64,000 bases of DNA from Caulobacter segnis ATCC 21756 (GTDB taxonomy: Bacteria; Pseudomonadota; Alphaproteobacteria; Caulobacterales; Caulobacteraceae), in contig NC_014100.1 in assembly GCF_000092285.1 (NCBI RefSeq), forward strand, positions 434,001-498,000, given 5' to 3'. The notes below the pieces were generated by a model. The model was given only the letters and a program-made list of their open reading frames with translations, had not been told where the DNA came from and ran no database searches. This document shows, in pieces, positions 12,821 through 21,857 of this stretch. Numbering within the stretch: the stretch's first letter is position 1; each line of letters opens with the position of its first letter. Position numbers and translations under genes: made by a program.

Positions 12821-13073
12821 GAAATCGCCACAGAGGGTTACGCGCCACCATGACCCGAATGTGCGAATTTGCCGTAAAGGCGGCGCGCTATTCTCGGAGA
12901 CCGGCGATTGACGACGCGCCGAACCATTGTCGCGGCGCGCGGCGCTCTGTAAGCAGGCGCCTTGCCGGCGCCGAGAGGCGTCGCGACGCGATGATCGGGC
13001 GCTTATATCCGCCCTGATTTCGTCGCGATGATGTTGAATTCCGGCCCGTCCACGGCCCCAAGGAAGGATCCGC

Positions 13074-13865
13074 ATGCCGAGCCCAGTGATGGCGGCCATC
13101 AAGGACGTTACGGACGGTGTTCGTCTGGCGCCCCTGTGGTGGCGGCTCGGCCTGGACCAGACGGCCTCCCGTTTCCAGCGCTCGGTGCTCGGCCCGTTCT
13201 GGATGGCCTGCAACCTGCTGGTCGTCGCGTTCGCTCTGGCCTTCCTGGTCAGCACCCTGATGGGCGTGGACATGTCCAAGAGCTACCCGCAGGTGGTGGC
13301 GGGACTTCTAGCCTGGTCGCTGGTGGGAACGACGATCGCCGAGGCCCAGGCGATCTTCCTCTACAACGCCGGGCTGATGCAGAGCCAACGTCTGCCGCTG
13401 AGCTTCTACGTCTTCCTGCACGCTCAGAAGGCCGCGACCAACTTCCTGACCCAGATGATCGCCTTCTGGGCCGTGATGCTGGTGCTGCATAAGTTCGTCA
13501 TTCCCCATTGGACGCTGATCCCGGCGTTCGCGCTCATGTTGCTGATCGTCTGCCTCCAGGGCTTCATCATCGCGATCCCCTCGACCCGGTTCCGCGACGT
13601 GGCCTACATGATGAGCTACATCGTGCAGCTGCTGTTCTACGTCACGCCGGTGTTCTGGATGGCCGACAACATCAGCGCCCAGCGTCGCTGGGTGGTCGAG
13701 CTGAACCCGTTCGCGCACCAGGTCGATCTGCTGCGCGCGCCGCTGCTGGGACATGCTCCCGCCGTCAACGACTGGATCTGGGTGCTCGGGACGACCGGCG
13801 TCCTGGCCCTGGTCGCCTTCGCGCTGCTGGCCATGTTCCGCAAGCGCGTGGTCTTCTGGCTGTAG
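13074..13865 (+). CDS. wzm: Polysaccharide ABC exporter, membrane subunit (Wzm type)
   Basis: A 263-residue ABC-2 family permease with about six membrane segments. It starts after a strong AAGGAAGG site. The N-terminal segment RFQRSVLGPFWMACNLL is typical of O-antigen and teichoic-acid exporters. With the ATPase 9 bases downstream it should flip a completed lipid-linked polysaccharide across the inner membrane. The downstream sugar-handling genes support an O-antigen or surface-polysaccharide role. Which glycan it exports cannot be read from the sequence. Confidence 0.88.
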   Translation: MPSPVMAAIKDVTDGVRLAPLWWRLGLDQTASRFQRSVLGPFWMACNLLVVAFALAFLVSTLMGVDMSKSYPQVVAGLLAWSLVGTTIAEAQAIFLYNAGLMQSQRLPLSFYVFLHAQKAATNFLTQMIAFWAVMLVLHKFVIPHWTLIPAFALMLLIVCLQGFIIAIPSTRFRDVAYMMSYIVQLLFYVTPVFWMADNISAQRRWVVELNPFAHQVDLLRAPLLGHAPAVNDWIWVLGTTGVLALVAFALLAMFRKRVVFWL

Positions 13866-13874
13866 GAGACGGCG

Positions 13875-14627
13875 ATGACCCACCAGATCAAGCTGACCGA
13901 CGTCGATCTCGACTACTTCGTCTACAGCCTGCGCTCGCAGTCGCTGCGCAGCGCCGTGTTCAATCTCGCGGTCGGCGGCAAGATGTACAAGGCCGCCGGT
14001 GACGTGGCCGCGGTCAAGGCGCTGTCGGAGATCAACCTCGAGATCAACGAAGGCGACCGCATCGCCCTCGTGGGTCACAACGGGTCGGGCAAGACGACCC
14101 TGCTGAAGGTCATCGCGGGCATCTACCACCCGACCCGGGGCGAGCTGCATATCGACGGCGACATCACCTCCATGATCGCCATCAACGCCGGCATCGACAT
14201 GGAGGCCACCGGCCTTCGCAACATCCACAAGCTGGGCCTGATGCGGCGCTTGCCGCGCAAGGTGATCGACAGTCGGGTGGACACGATCGCCGAGTTCTCG
14301 GGCCTCGGCGATTTCCTGCACCTGCCGGTGCGCACCTATTCGGCGGGCATGCTGGCGCGCCTGATGTTCTCGGTCGCGACCGAGTTCGAGGCCGACATCC
14401 TGGTGCTGGATGAATGGCTCAGCGCTGGCGACGCCGATTTCGTCAAGAAGGCCGGCCTGCGCATGCAGAAGATGGTCGAGGACGCCAAGATCGTCGTCCT
14501 GGCGACCCACGACCACGACCTGGTCCGCCGCGTCTGCAACCGCGTTTGCGAGCTGAAGGCCGGCCGCATCGCTTTCCTTGGGTCCACCGAGGACTGGCTG
14601 GCCTATCGGGAAACCCAAGCCGCATGA
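13875..14627 (+). CDS. wzt: Polysaccharide ABC exporter, ATPase subunit (Wzt type, short form)
   Basis: A 250-residue ABC ATPase with Walker A GHNGSGKTTL, signature segment RTYSAGMLARL, Walker B ADILVLDEWLSAGD and switch His in VLATHDHD. It ends soon after the nucleotide domain, so it lacks the C-terminal carbohydrate-binding domain that some Wzt proteins use to read the chain terminus. Its stop overlaps the start of the methyltransferase gene by four bases. The short form suggests that export is not gated by a terminal methyl or phosphate cap, although a methyltransferase is encoded next door. Confidence 0.9.
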   Translation: MTHQIKLTDVDLDYFVYSLRSQSLRSAVFNLAVGGKMYKAAGDVAAVKALSEINLEINEGDRIALVGHNGSGKTTLLKVIAGIYHPTRGELHIDGDITSMIAINAGIDMEATGLRNIHKLGLMRRLPRKVIDSRVDTIAEFSGLGDFLHLPVRTYSAGMLARLMFSVATEFEADILVLDEWLSAGDADFVKKAGLRMQKMVEDAKIVVLATHDHDLVRRVCNRVCELKAGRIAFLGSTEDWLAYRETQAA

Positions 14628-15544
14628 CCGACGCCGTCCGCCCCCTCGCCCATGAGGACATCAGGGGCGTCGAGCTCGACGCCTGGATCGCGCGTCTGAA
14701 GCGTTCGGTCGCCGAGCGCGTCCAGGATGGCCGGGTTTTCCCCGACTTCCCTTCCGCCGAGGTCCAGCGCCAGTTCGTGGGTTCGGCCTATGAGGACGCG
14801 CTGGACGAAGCCGGCAAGTTCTACGCCTTCGCCCAGGAGAGCATGGTCGACAAGGCCTACAAGCGTTCCCCCGGCAAGGGCTATCTCGACTTCGGCTGCG
14901 GTTGGGGGCGGATCGCCCGTTTCTTCCTGCGCGACTTCTCGTCCGAGAACATGGTCGGCGTCGACATCGACCCGGACATGGTCGCCTTCTGCGCCGGCGC
15001 CAATCTGCCAGGCCAGTTCGAGACGATCGCCAATGGCCAGCCTCTGGCGTTCGATGATGGATCGTTCCGCCTGATCACCGCCTATTCGGTGTTCACCCAC
15101 CTGCCGCCGCACCTGTTCCGGGCCTGGCTGGCGGAGTTGCTGCGCGTCCTGGCGCCCGGCGGCCTCCTGGTGTTCACCGTGGAGCCTCCGCGCTTCCTGG
15201 ATTTCCTCGAGGCGACGGACGTCAACTCGCCGAACGCCTGGCTGGCGGCGCTGTCGGTCTACAAGGACCTTCTGCCGGGACTGCGCGAGGATCTGTCGCG
15301 CGAGGGGATCGCCTATCTCCCTTCCGGCGGCGGCGCCTATCGCGAGCGGGACGTCTATGGCGAGACGGTCGTAACGGCCAAGTTCGTCGCCAAGGAAGCC
15401 GCGCCGCACGACGGCGAGGTCGTGCGCTATGTCGACGATCCCGCCCAGTTCTGGCAGGCCGCGGTAGTGATCCGCAAGCGCCCGCCCGCGGGTCGGGGCG
15501 GTCTCCTGTCGCGTCTGCTGGCCGGGCTCACGGGCAAGGCATGA
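14624..15544 (+). CDS. Class I SAM-dependent methyltransferase
   Basis: A 306-residue methyltransferase of the Methyltransf_11/25 type. SAM-binding motif I is YLDFGCGWGRIARFF, the acidic residue of motif II is in VGVDIDPDMV, and motif IV/V are visible in FRLITAYSVFTHLP and LLRVLAPGGLLVFT. It overlaps both neighbours by four bases, so it is made together with the exporter and the glycosyltransferases. It may methylate a sugar of the exported glycan; the substrate is inferred only from context. Confidence 0.82.
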   Translation: MTDAVRPLAHEDIRGVELDAWIARLKRSVAERVQDGRVFPDFPSAEVQRQFVGSAYEDALDEAGKFYAFAQESMVDKAYKRSPGKGYLDFGCGWGRIARFFLRDFSSENMVGVDIDPDMVAFCAGANLPGQFETIANGQPLAFDDGSFRLITAYSVFTHLPPHLFRAWLAELLRVLAPGGLLVFTVEPPRFLDFLEATDVNSPNAWLAALSVYKDLLPGLREDLSREGIAYLPSGGGAYRERDVYGETVVTAKFVAKEAAPHDGEVVRYVDDPAQFWQAAVVIRKRPPAGRGGLLSRLLAGLTGKA

Positions 15545-17997
15545 CGACGCTTCCCTCCAGTCTCAAGCCCGGCCGCGACGTCTCCATCGAGGGCGTCGAC
15601 GCCGAGGGACGCGTCGTGCTGGTCGGAACCGGCGACGATCCGCAGATGATCTGGACACCGACCAAGGCCGAACGTGCGGCCCTGCGCGCCGCCCGCACGG
15701 TGCGGGTCGACGTCAAGCTGGAAGCGCTCGAGGGCGAGCTGGTCGGTCCAGCGCTGTTCGCCGACTGGGGCGACGGCTTCTCCGAGGACTCCTATGCGCG
15801 GCTGAAGGCGGGGCCCGACGGCTGGTTCGCGTCGCTGCCCGCCCGCAGCCGGCAACTGCTGCGCCTTCGCCTCGATCCCTCCGAGGGCGTATGCCGCTTC
15901 ACGGTGCTTGATATCGCGGTCAAGCCCGCGGGCCATCTGGGCAAGGATCCCCGTGGCTGGAAGGGCGTGGCGATCCAGGCGATCAAGCCGGCCCTGGGCC
16001 CGCTGCGCCAGCCTGTCGGCGCCGCCTGGCGAACGGGGCGCGCGGTCGTAGAACAGGTTCGCGCCCGCCGCGCCAAGAGCGCCGACGCTGGGCCGGTCCG
16101 CGCGGCCTATGCCCACGCCATCCAGGTTTCCAAGAACCTGCGCAGCCCGCACTTCGCCGCGCCGATCGCCACCCCCTTCACGCTGCCGGCCGACGCGCCG
16201 AAGGTCGTGGCCTTCTACCTGCCGCAGTTTCATCCGTTCCCGGAAAATGACGCCTGGTGGGGCAAGGGCTTCACCGAGTGGACCAACGTCTCCAAGGCCC
16301 AGCCGCAGTTCCTGGGCCACTATCAGCCGCGTCTGCCGGGCGACCTCGGCTTCTATGACCTGCGCCAGCGCGAGGTGATCGGCCAGCAGGTCGAACTGGC
16401 CAAGGGGGCAGGCGTCCACGCCTTCTGCTTCCACTACTACTGGTTCGCCGGCAAGCGGCTGCTGGAGAAGCCGATCGAGCTCTATCTGGCCGATCCGACG
16501 CTGGACCTGCCGTTCGCGCTGTGCTGGGCCAACGAGAACTGGACGCGCCGCTGGGACGGCGACGAGACCGACGTCCTGATGGCGCAGAAGCACTCGCCCG
16601 AGGACGACGAGGCCGTCTTTGAGGACATGGCCCGCTACATCCGCGATCCGCGCTACCTGCGGGTGGGCGGCAAGCCGATCCTGGTGCTCTATCGCCCCGA
16701 GATCCTGCCGGAAGCCAAGGCCACCACCGAGCGCTGGCGGGCCAAGGCGCGGGCCATGGGGCTGGGTGAGCTTCACCTGCTCTGCACGACGGCCTTCGGT
16801 TTCCAGGACTACGCCGGGCATGGCTTCGACGGGATCATCGACTTCCCGCCGCACGCGATCGTCGAGGGCGAGATCACCAAGGCGGTGACTCCGCTGCACG
16901 AGAACTTCACGGGCAAGGTCTACGACTACCCGGCGGTGGTCCGGCACAAGCTGTCGGAGCTTTCGCGGGTCGACGCGGCCTACGTGCCCGGCGTCATGCC
17001 CGGCTGGGACAACCAGGCGCGCAAGCCCTGGGCCGGCCACGCCTTCCACAACGCCGATCCCGAAAGCTATCTGACCTGGTTGTCGGGCGCGCTGACGCAC
17101 GCGGTCGCTCGTCATCCGAAAGGCGAGGCGATGGTGTTCGTCAACGCCTGGAACGAGTGGGGGGAGGGCGCCTATCTGGAGCCGGATCGCTGGTTCGGTC
17201 ACGGCTATCTGCACGCCACCCGCGCCGCGCTCAGCGCCTATCAGCCGCGCCTCACCGACGCCCATCCGCTGGTGGCGCAGGCCCAAGCCGCGTTCGTCAA
17301 GCGCGCCGACGCGGTGACGTTGCTGCATCTCTTCTACCCGGAACTGATCGACTGGTTCGCGGAGCGGCTGGCCGCCACGGCTGACGTTCTGGACCTGATG
17401 ATCACCGTGCCGGAAACCTGGAGCGAGGCCGATCTCGCCCGCGCCCGCGCGACCTTCCCGATGGCGCACTTGGCGATCGCCGAGAACCGCGGTCGCGACA
17501 TCCGGCCGTTCGTAGAGACCCTGCGCCGAGCGCGGACCCTGGGCTACTCGGTGTTCTGCAAGCTACACTCCAAGCGCTCGCCGCACCGGGCCAAAGGCGA
17601 TGAATGGCGCGCCGAGCTGGTCGACGGCCTGCTGGGCGGTGAGGCGGCCGCCCTAGCGCTGCGCGCCTTCGCCCAGGACGCGAAGCTGGGTCTGCTCGCC
17701 GCGGCCGGTTCACGGTTGCGGATCGGCGATCCGGACGTGATGAACAACAATCGTCAGGACGCCGACCGCCTTGCGCGGCGGATGGGCCTGAAGCTGGCGC
17801 CCGAGACGCCCTTCTCCGCTGGCTCGATGTTCTGGGGACGGACGGAAGCTTTCGCGCCGCTCTCCGACCTGACCGACGCCGAGATCGATTTCGGGCCGGA
17901 GCTGGGCCGCGTCGACGGCACGACCGCCCATGCGATCGAGCGCCTGACCGCCGCCATCGTCGCCCGGGCCGGCTATCGCGCGAGCTTCGAACTATGA
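15541..17997 (+). CDS. WbsX-RgpF fusion, polysaccharide biosynthesis protein
   Basis: A protein of about 818 residues. The middle (residues about 220-570) matches the WbsX-type family (PF14307), with VVAFYLPQFHPFPEND, a GFTEWTNV segment, FCFHYYWFAGKRLL and FVNAWNEWGEGAYLEPD, related to GH99-like enzymes. The C-terminal part (residues about 590-810) matches RgpF (PF05045, rhamnan synthesis), with AENRGRDIRPFVETL and CKLHSKRSPHRAKG. The first 200 residues are of unknown type. This fusion occurs in O-antigen and capsule clusters and probably adds or trims sugars during assembly. It overlaps both neighbours by four bases. Confidence 0.83.
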   Translation: MTTLPSSLKPGRDVSIEGVDAEGRVVLVGTGDDPQMIWTPTKAERAALRAARTVRVDVKLEALEGELVGPALFADWGDGFSEDSYARLKAGPDGWFASLPARSRQLLRLRLDPSEGVCRFTVLDIAVKPAGHLGKDPRGWKGVAIQAIKPALGPLRQPVGAAWRTGRAVVEQVRARRAKSADAGPVRAAYAHAIQVSKNLRSPHFAAPIATPFTLPADAPKVVAFYLPQFHPFPENDAWWGKGFTEWTNVSKAQPQFLGHYQPRLPGDLGFYDLRQREVIGQQVELAKGAGVHAFCFHYYWFAGKRLLEKPIELYLADPTLDLPFALCWANENWTRRWDGDETDVLMAQKHSPEDDEAVFEDMARYIRDPRYLRVGGKPILVLYRPEILPEAKATTERWRAKARAMGLGELHLLCTTAFGFQDYAGHGFDGIIDFPPHAIVEGEITKAVTPLHENFTGKVYDYPAVVRHKLSELSRVDAAYVPGVMPGWDNQARKPWAGHAFHNADPESYLTWLSGALTHAVARHPKGEAMVFVNAWNEWGEGAYLEPDRWFGHGYLHATRAALSAYQPRLTDAHPLVAQAQAAFVKRADAVTLLHLFYPELIDWFAERLAATADVLDLMITVPETWSEADLARARATFPMAHLAIAENRGRDIRPFVETLRRARTLGYSVFCKLHSKRSPHRAKGDEWRAELVDGLLGGEAAALALRAFAQDAKLGLLAAAGSRLRIGDPDVMNNNRQDADRLARRMGLKLAPETPFSAGSMFWGRTEAFAPLSDLTDAEIDFGPELGRVDGTTAHAIERLTAAIVARAGYRASFEL

Positions 17998-19250
17998 GGC
18001 GGGCCGTGAACCTCGCCCGCCGGGCCGCGCGTCGCCTGAAGGCGATGCTGCCCGATCGCCCACCGCCCGCCGGAACGCCGCTCGCGCTCGTGTTCGAGGA
18101 GGATGTGCTGCCGCGCGTTGAGAACGTGCTGATCGGGCCGTCGCCAACGAGGCCGGGCGCGATCTCCCAGGCCGTCGCCCAGGTTATTTTGGACGAGCCC
18201 GAGACCCGGGCGCTTCTGGGCGGCCGCAGCGGCGGCGTCGACGTTCCGCCCTGGGCCCATGGCGCCAACGGCGTGCTGCGTTCGCGCGTGGACCTCGTGC
18301 GTGCGCCCGATGTCTGGCACGCCCCGGCCTATGGCGCGCTGTTCAACGACCAGGGCCAGGTCTTCCACAAGGCGATCCACGAAGCCCTCTATCTGACGCC
18401 GACCCTGGGTCTGCTGCCCGGCGTGACGGTCGAGGGGGAGGGGAGCGACGCCAAGGCGATCTTCCGGCCGCCCGAGGACGTCCCGACGCTGGACCGCGCG
18501 ACCGTCTTCATGGCGTGGGGCGGCCTGCATAACTACGGCCATTTCCTGATCGATTGCCTTCCGGCCTTGGCGACCGCCATCCAGGCGGGAGCGACCGAGC
18601 GGTTCCCGGCGATCGCCCCGCCGATGCTGCCCTGGCACCGGGAGCTGCTCTCGCTGATGCTGGGTCCCCAGTCCATCCCGCAGGTGATCGAAGCGCCGCT
18701 GGTGCGCATCAAGGACGCCATCTTCGCGACGGCGATGGATCACTTCCTGCACGCGCCCAACGCGCCGCTCGATTTTGTGCGCGACCGGGTCCTGTCCGCC
18801 GCGGCCGTCGACCCCGGCGCGGGCGCCAAGAAGATCTATGTCAGTCGCCTGGGATCGCTAAAGCGGATCCTGGTCAACGAGGCCGAGCTTGAGGCGGCGC
18901 TCGCTGCGCGAGGCTTCGCCATCGTCAAGCCCGAGGCCTTGTCGGTGCGCGAGCAGGTCGCGCTGTTCCATCAAGCGGACGTCATCGTCGCTCCCGCCGG
19001 CGCGGCCCTGGCCAATGTGCTGTTCTGCCGTCCCGGCGCGAAGATCATCGAGCTGCAGCCCAGCAACTTCACGGGCGTTTGGGTGCGCAACATCGCCCTG
19101 CTCGCCGGCGTCGACTGGCGCGCCTTCTTCGCGCCCTCGCCGCTCAGCGAGACCGAGGTCTATCTGGAAGGTCACCATCGGCCGAACGCCGAGTTCAGCT
19201 GGCGACTGGATCTGGAGGCGTTCCTGACCTTCCTGGACGACAGCCTCTAG
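17994..19250 (+). CDS. GT61-family glycosyltransferase (first copy)
   Basis: A 418-residue protein with the layout of family 61 glycosyltransferases (DUF563, PF04577). The segment WGGLHNYGHFLIDCLP marks the start of the conserved domain, and KKIYVSRLGSLKRILVNEAE and VIVAPAGAALANVLFCRPG mark its end. No signal peptide is seen. It starts within the last four bases of the WbsX-RgpF gene and is followed two bases after its stop by a second GT61 gene. It is likely cytosolic and involved in building the glycan exported by Wzm/Wzt. Confidence 0.82.
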   Translation: MRRAVNLARRAARRLKAMLPDRPPPAGTPLALVFEEDVLPRVENVLIGPSPTRPGAISQAVAQVILDEPETRALLGGRSGGVDVPPWAHGANGVLRSRVDLVRAPDVWHAPAYGALFNDQGQVFHKAIHEALYLTPTLGLLPGVTVEGEGSDAKAIFRPPEDVPTLDRATVFMAWGGLHNYGHFLIDCLPALATAIQAGATERFPAIAPPMLPWHRELLSLMLGPQSIPQVIEAPLVRIKDAIFATAMDHFLHAPNAPLDFVRDRVLSAAAVDPGAGAKKIYVSRLGSLKRILVNEAELEAALAARGFAIVKPEALSVREQVALFHQADVIVAPAGAALANVLFCRPGAKIIELQPSNFTGVWVRNIALLAGVDWRAFFAPSPLSETEVYLEGHHRPNAEFSWRLDLEAFLTFLDDSL

Positions 19251-19252
19251 CG

Positions 19253-20428
19253 ATGGTTGCTTCGGTCGACATTTCCGACTGCGACCGGGTTTCGATGTCG
19301 GAGGCGCTGGCCGGCGCGCATCGCGCCGCGCGCGTGCCGCTCATGGCCTCCAGCGGCCGCATTCCGCCGCGACCCATGCTCTGGCCCTGCGACGGCGACC
19401 TGCTGAACGCCTTGCACGACCAGGATTCCGTGGTGGCGCCCGACATCGACCTGATGGTCGCGCATCGCGTCGTCGTCGGCGGCGGCGGCGCGCACGTCAA
19501 GCTCGACGACGTGCTGGTCTACGCCGAGGGCCCTTATCCGGCCTACATCAAGTACTGGTACGACAACGACATCACGCCGCAGGCCTGGGACTTTCGCGCG
19601 CCGGCGCGCCTCAGTCTGCCCAAGGCCTTCGTGATCACCCATTTCAACTACGTCTGGGGTCACTGGCTGACCGAGATGTACCCGAAGCTCTTCCTGATCC
19701 GGGCCCTCGTCCAGGCCGGGGTGGTCGCGCCGCTGCTGCTGCCCGCCTCGGCGCCCGCCTACATGACCCGGATCGCCCGCAGTCTCATCCCCGACCTTGA
19801 GATCGTCACCTACAACTCCCTCCACCAGGCGGTTGAGGTTGGGACGGTTCTGCTGCCGCACATGCTGCATCGGGACTACCATTTCCACGACTTCCTGCGG
19901 TGGGAGCTGGAGCGCGAAGCCCTGGCCTGGCCGCGCGCCGGCGGCTTCGACAAGCTGTTCGTCAGTCGCGGCGGCGTGCGCACGCCCGAGTCCTTCCGGG
20001 AGATGGAGAACGAGGCCGAGATCGAGGGGATCGCCCAGGAGCTGGGCCTGACGTTGCTGCGTCCCGAGACCTTGTCCTGGAGCGAGCAGGCGCGGATCTT
20101 TTCGAGAGCCGCCGTCGTCGCCGGCGAGTTCGGGTCCGGCCTGCACAACGCCCTGCTGTCGCCGCCCGGCTGTCAGGTCGTCTCCCTGAACTGGCTGGTC
20201 GAGGTGCAGTCCCGTATCGGCAACTTCCGGGGGCACGACGTCGGCTACATCCTCCCGGACGACGGCCGCGCGCGTCTGCACACGATCGAGCCCCAGAAGC
20301 AGCCGTTCAGGATCGATCCCGAGGATTTCCGCCGCAAGCTGGGCTTTGCGGTCGAGCGGGCCGAGGCGAGGGCGCCGATGGCGGGTTGGGATGACGGGCC
20401 CATCGTGGGTCCGGGGCTTCGGCTATGA
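19253..20428 (+). CDS. GT61-family glycosyltransferase (second copy)
   Basis: A 391-residue relative of the preceding gene: HFNYVWGHWLTEMYPKLFLI replaces the NYGHFLIDCLP block, and KLFVSRGGVRTPESF and GEFGSGLHNALLSPPG replace the C-terminal blocks. Sequence identity between the two is low, so this is an old duplication or a separate recruitment. The ATG at 19253 follows the previous stop by two bases; a longer open frame upstream overlaps the first GT61 gene and is rejected. Its stop overlaps the next gene by four bases. Confidence 0.78.
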   Translation: MVASVDISDCDRVSMSEALAGAHRAARVPLMASSGRIPPRPMLWPCDGDLLNALHDQDSVVAPDIDLMVAHRVVVGGGGAHVKLDDVLVYAEGPYPAYIKYWYDNDITPQAWDFRAPARLSLPKAFVITHFNYVWGHWLTEMYPKLFLIRALVQAGVVAPLLLPASAPAYMTRIARSLIPDLEIVTYNSLHQAVEVGTVLLPHMLHRDYHFHDFLRWELEREALAWPRAGGFDKLFVSRGGVRTPESFREMENEAEIEGIAQELGLTLLRPETLSWSEQARIFSRAAVVAGEFGSGLHNALLSPPGCQVVSLNWLVEVQSRIGNFRGHDVGYILPDDGRARLHTIEPQKQPFRIDPEDFRRKLGFAVERAEARAPMAGWDDGPIVGPGLRL

Positions 20429-21516
20429 AGACGCGCCTGCTCCCGCTGCTCCTGGCCCTGCTGGCCGGCGCCCCGGCCGAGGCCGCGCCCCGCGTCTCGC
20501 TGCTCAAGGCCTGCGCGACGCCCAAGGGGATCGTCTTTCAGGGCGGCGGCTATGGCGGAATCTCGGGGATCGACCACGACCCCCGCTCTGGCCTTTGGGC
20601 GTTCATCAGCGACGACAAGTCCGAGCGCGGTCCATCCCACGCCTTCCTCGGGCGGCTCGATGTCCGGCCCGGCGCGCCCTGCGGACCGATGCTGCAGACG
20701 ATGATCCCCCTACGCCGTGAGGACGGGGTGACCTTCCCGGATCGCAAGGCGGGGACCGAGGCGGCCGACGGCGAGGCGATCCGCTTCGATCCCAAAAGCG
20801 AGGACCTGCTCTGGGCCACGGAAGGTGATTTCGAGCACGGCGATCCGCCGGCCATTCGGCGAATGGGCCGGGACGGGCGGCCCACCGCCCGCCTCGTTGC
20901 GCCCGACGGCCTCCGCTTTGAGCCCGGCGGCCGCACGGGCGCTCGCAAGAACGCCACCTTCGAGGGGATGTCATGGTCCGCTGACGGACAATCCCTGTGG
21001 GTCTCCATGGAAGGGCCCCTGGTCCAGGACGGTCCGATCCCTTCGGTCGCCGAGGGCGGCCTCGTCCGCCTCAGCCGTCTGGACGGTTCCGGGCGTCTCT
21101 TGGCCCAATACGCCTACCGCATCGACCCTGTGCAGGCCGGTTCGCCGGTGGGCGTGGGGGATAATGGCGTCAGCGAGATCCTCGTGCTGGACGCCCAGCG
21201 GCTGCTGGTTCTGGAACGCTCGGGGATCAAGGGCGGCGATGGCCGATACGCCTATCATGTCCGCCTCTATCTGGCGGACCTGTCGCGGGCCGAGGATGTT
21301 TCGCGGCGTCCCAGCCTGGCGGAGGGGCCCGTCCGCGCCGTCCATAAGCGGCTTCTGCTGAACTTCGACCGTCTGGGAATCCGGATCGACAACCTGGAGG
21401 CCATGGCGTGGGGGCCGCGTCAGAAGGACGGCGCGCGGACCCTGGTGCTGGCCTCGGACGACAACCATGACGCCAGCCAGATCAACCAGATCCTGGTTCT
21501 TAGCGTCAGGCCCTAG
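20425..21516 (+). CDS. Exported esterase-like phytase-domain protein
   Basis: A 363-residue protein with a cleavable signal peptide (LLPLLLALLAGAPAEAAP) and the fold features of the esterase-like phytase family (PF13449): GYGGISGIDHDPRSG, WAFISDDKSER, DGEAIRFDPKSEDLLWATEG and the late NLEAMAWGPRQKDGARTL block. A beta-propeller phosphoesterase is expected, acting in the periplasm. It overlaps the second GT61 gene by four bases, yet its role in polysaccharide export is unclear; it may just be the last gene of the transcript. It is the last gene before the tRNA that borders the island. Confidence 0.8.
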   Translation: MKTRLLPLLLALLAGAPAEAAPRVSLLKACATPKGIVFQGGGYGGISGIDHDPRSGLWAFISDDKSERGPSHAFLGRLDVRPGAPCGPMLQTMIPLRREDGVTFPDRKAGTEAADGEAIRFDPKSEDLLWATEGDFEHGDPPAIRRMGRDGRPTARLVAPDGLRFEPGGRTGARKNATFEGMSWSADGQSLWVSMEGPLVQDGPIPSVAEGGLVRLSRLDGSGRLLAQYAYRIDPVQAGSPVGVGDNGVSEILVLDAQRLLVLERSGIKGGDGRYAYHVRLYLADLSRAEDVSRRPSLAEGPVRAVHKRLLLNFDRLGIRIDNLEAMAWGPRQKDGARTLVLASDDNHDASQINQILVLSVRP

Positions 21517-21594
21517 GACGTGAGCGGCTTCACACCCGCCTGGGGTTCGCACGCCCGCCAACTTGCGCTATGCACCCTGACCCGCGCGCGCCGC

Positions 21595-21671
21595 GGCCCG
21601 GTAGCTCAGCAGGATAGAGCAGCGCTTTCCTAAAGCGAAGGTCGGGGGTTCGAGTCCCTCCCGGGCCGCCA
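21595..21671 (+). tRNA. tRNA-Arg (anticodon CCU)
   Basis: A 77-base tRNA. The acceptor stem is GGCCCGG (21595-21601) paired with CCGGGCC (21661-21667), followed by discriminator G and an encoded CCA. The D arm is GCTC...GAGC, the anticodon loop TTCCTAA gives anticodon CCT, and the T arm is GGGGG-TTCGAGT-CCCTC with one G-T pair. It reads AGG codons. tRNA genes are common integration sites, and the island with a recombinase gene begins just downstream, so its 3' end is a candidate attachment site. Confidence 0.96.
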
Positions 21672-21762
21672 GCGAATGGCCTTTAAAAACAGATACTTAT
21701 GCGCCATCTTCTCTGCGAAATGGCCCAGGTGATCTCGGAACAAAGCCGATCAAATCGGACGG

Positions 21763-21794
21763 TTCGGGACTCGAATCCCCGGAATAGTCCCGAA
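21763..21794. repeat. Hairpin with an inverted copy of a tRNA T-arm
   Basis: The 9-base arms TTCGGGACT (21763-21771) and AGTCCCGAA (21786-21794) form a perfect inverted repeat with a 14-base loop. Within it, GGGACTCGAATCCCCG (21766-21781) matches the minus strand of the tRNA-Arg T arm (GGGACTCGAACCCCCG) at 15 of 16 positions. It may be a remnant of an earlier tRNA-targeted insertion or part of the attachment region. The island's recombinase gene starts 64 bases downstream. Confidence 0.5.
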
Positions 21795-21857
21795 TATTGT
21801 TCCCCTTTCATTCGTGTCGCTGGGGTGCTTCCGCCCGAGCATGGTTGATCGGGTCGC

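Noticed and set aside
18551..18562. GATCGATTGCC inside the first GT61 gene as another LacI operator
   Set aside because: It is a half match within coding DNA, far from the regulon and without the left half of the palindrome.
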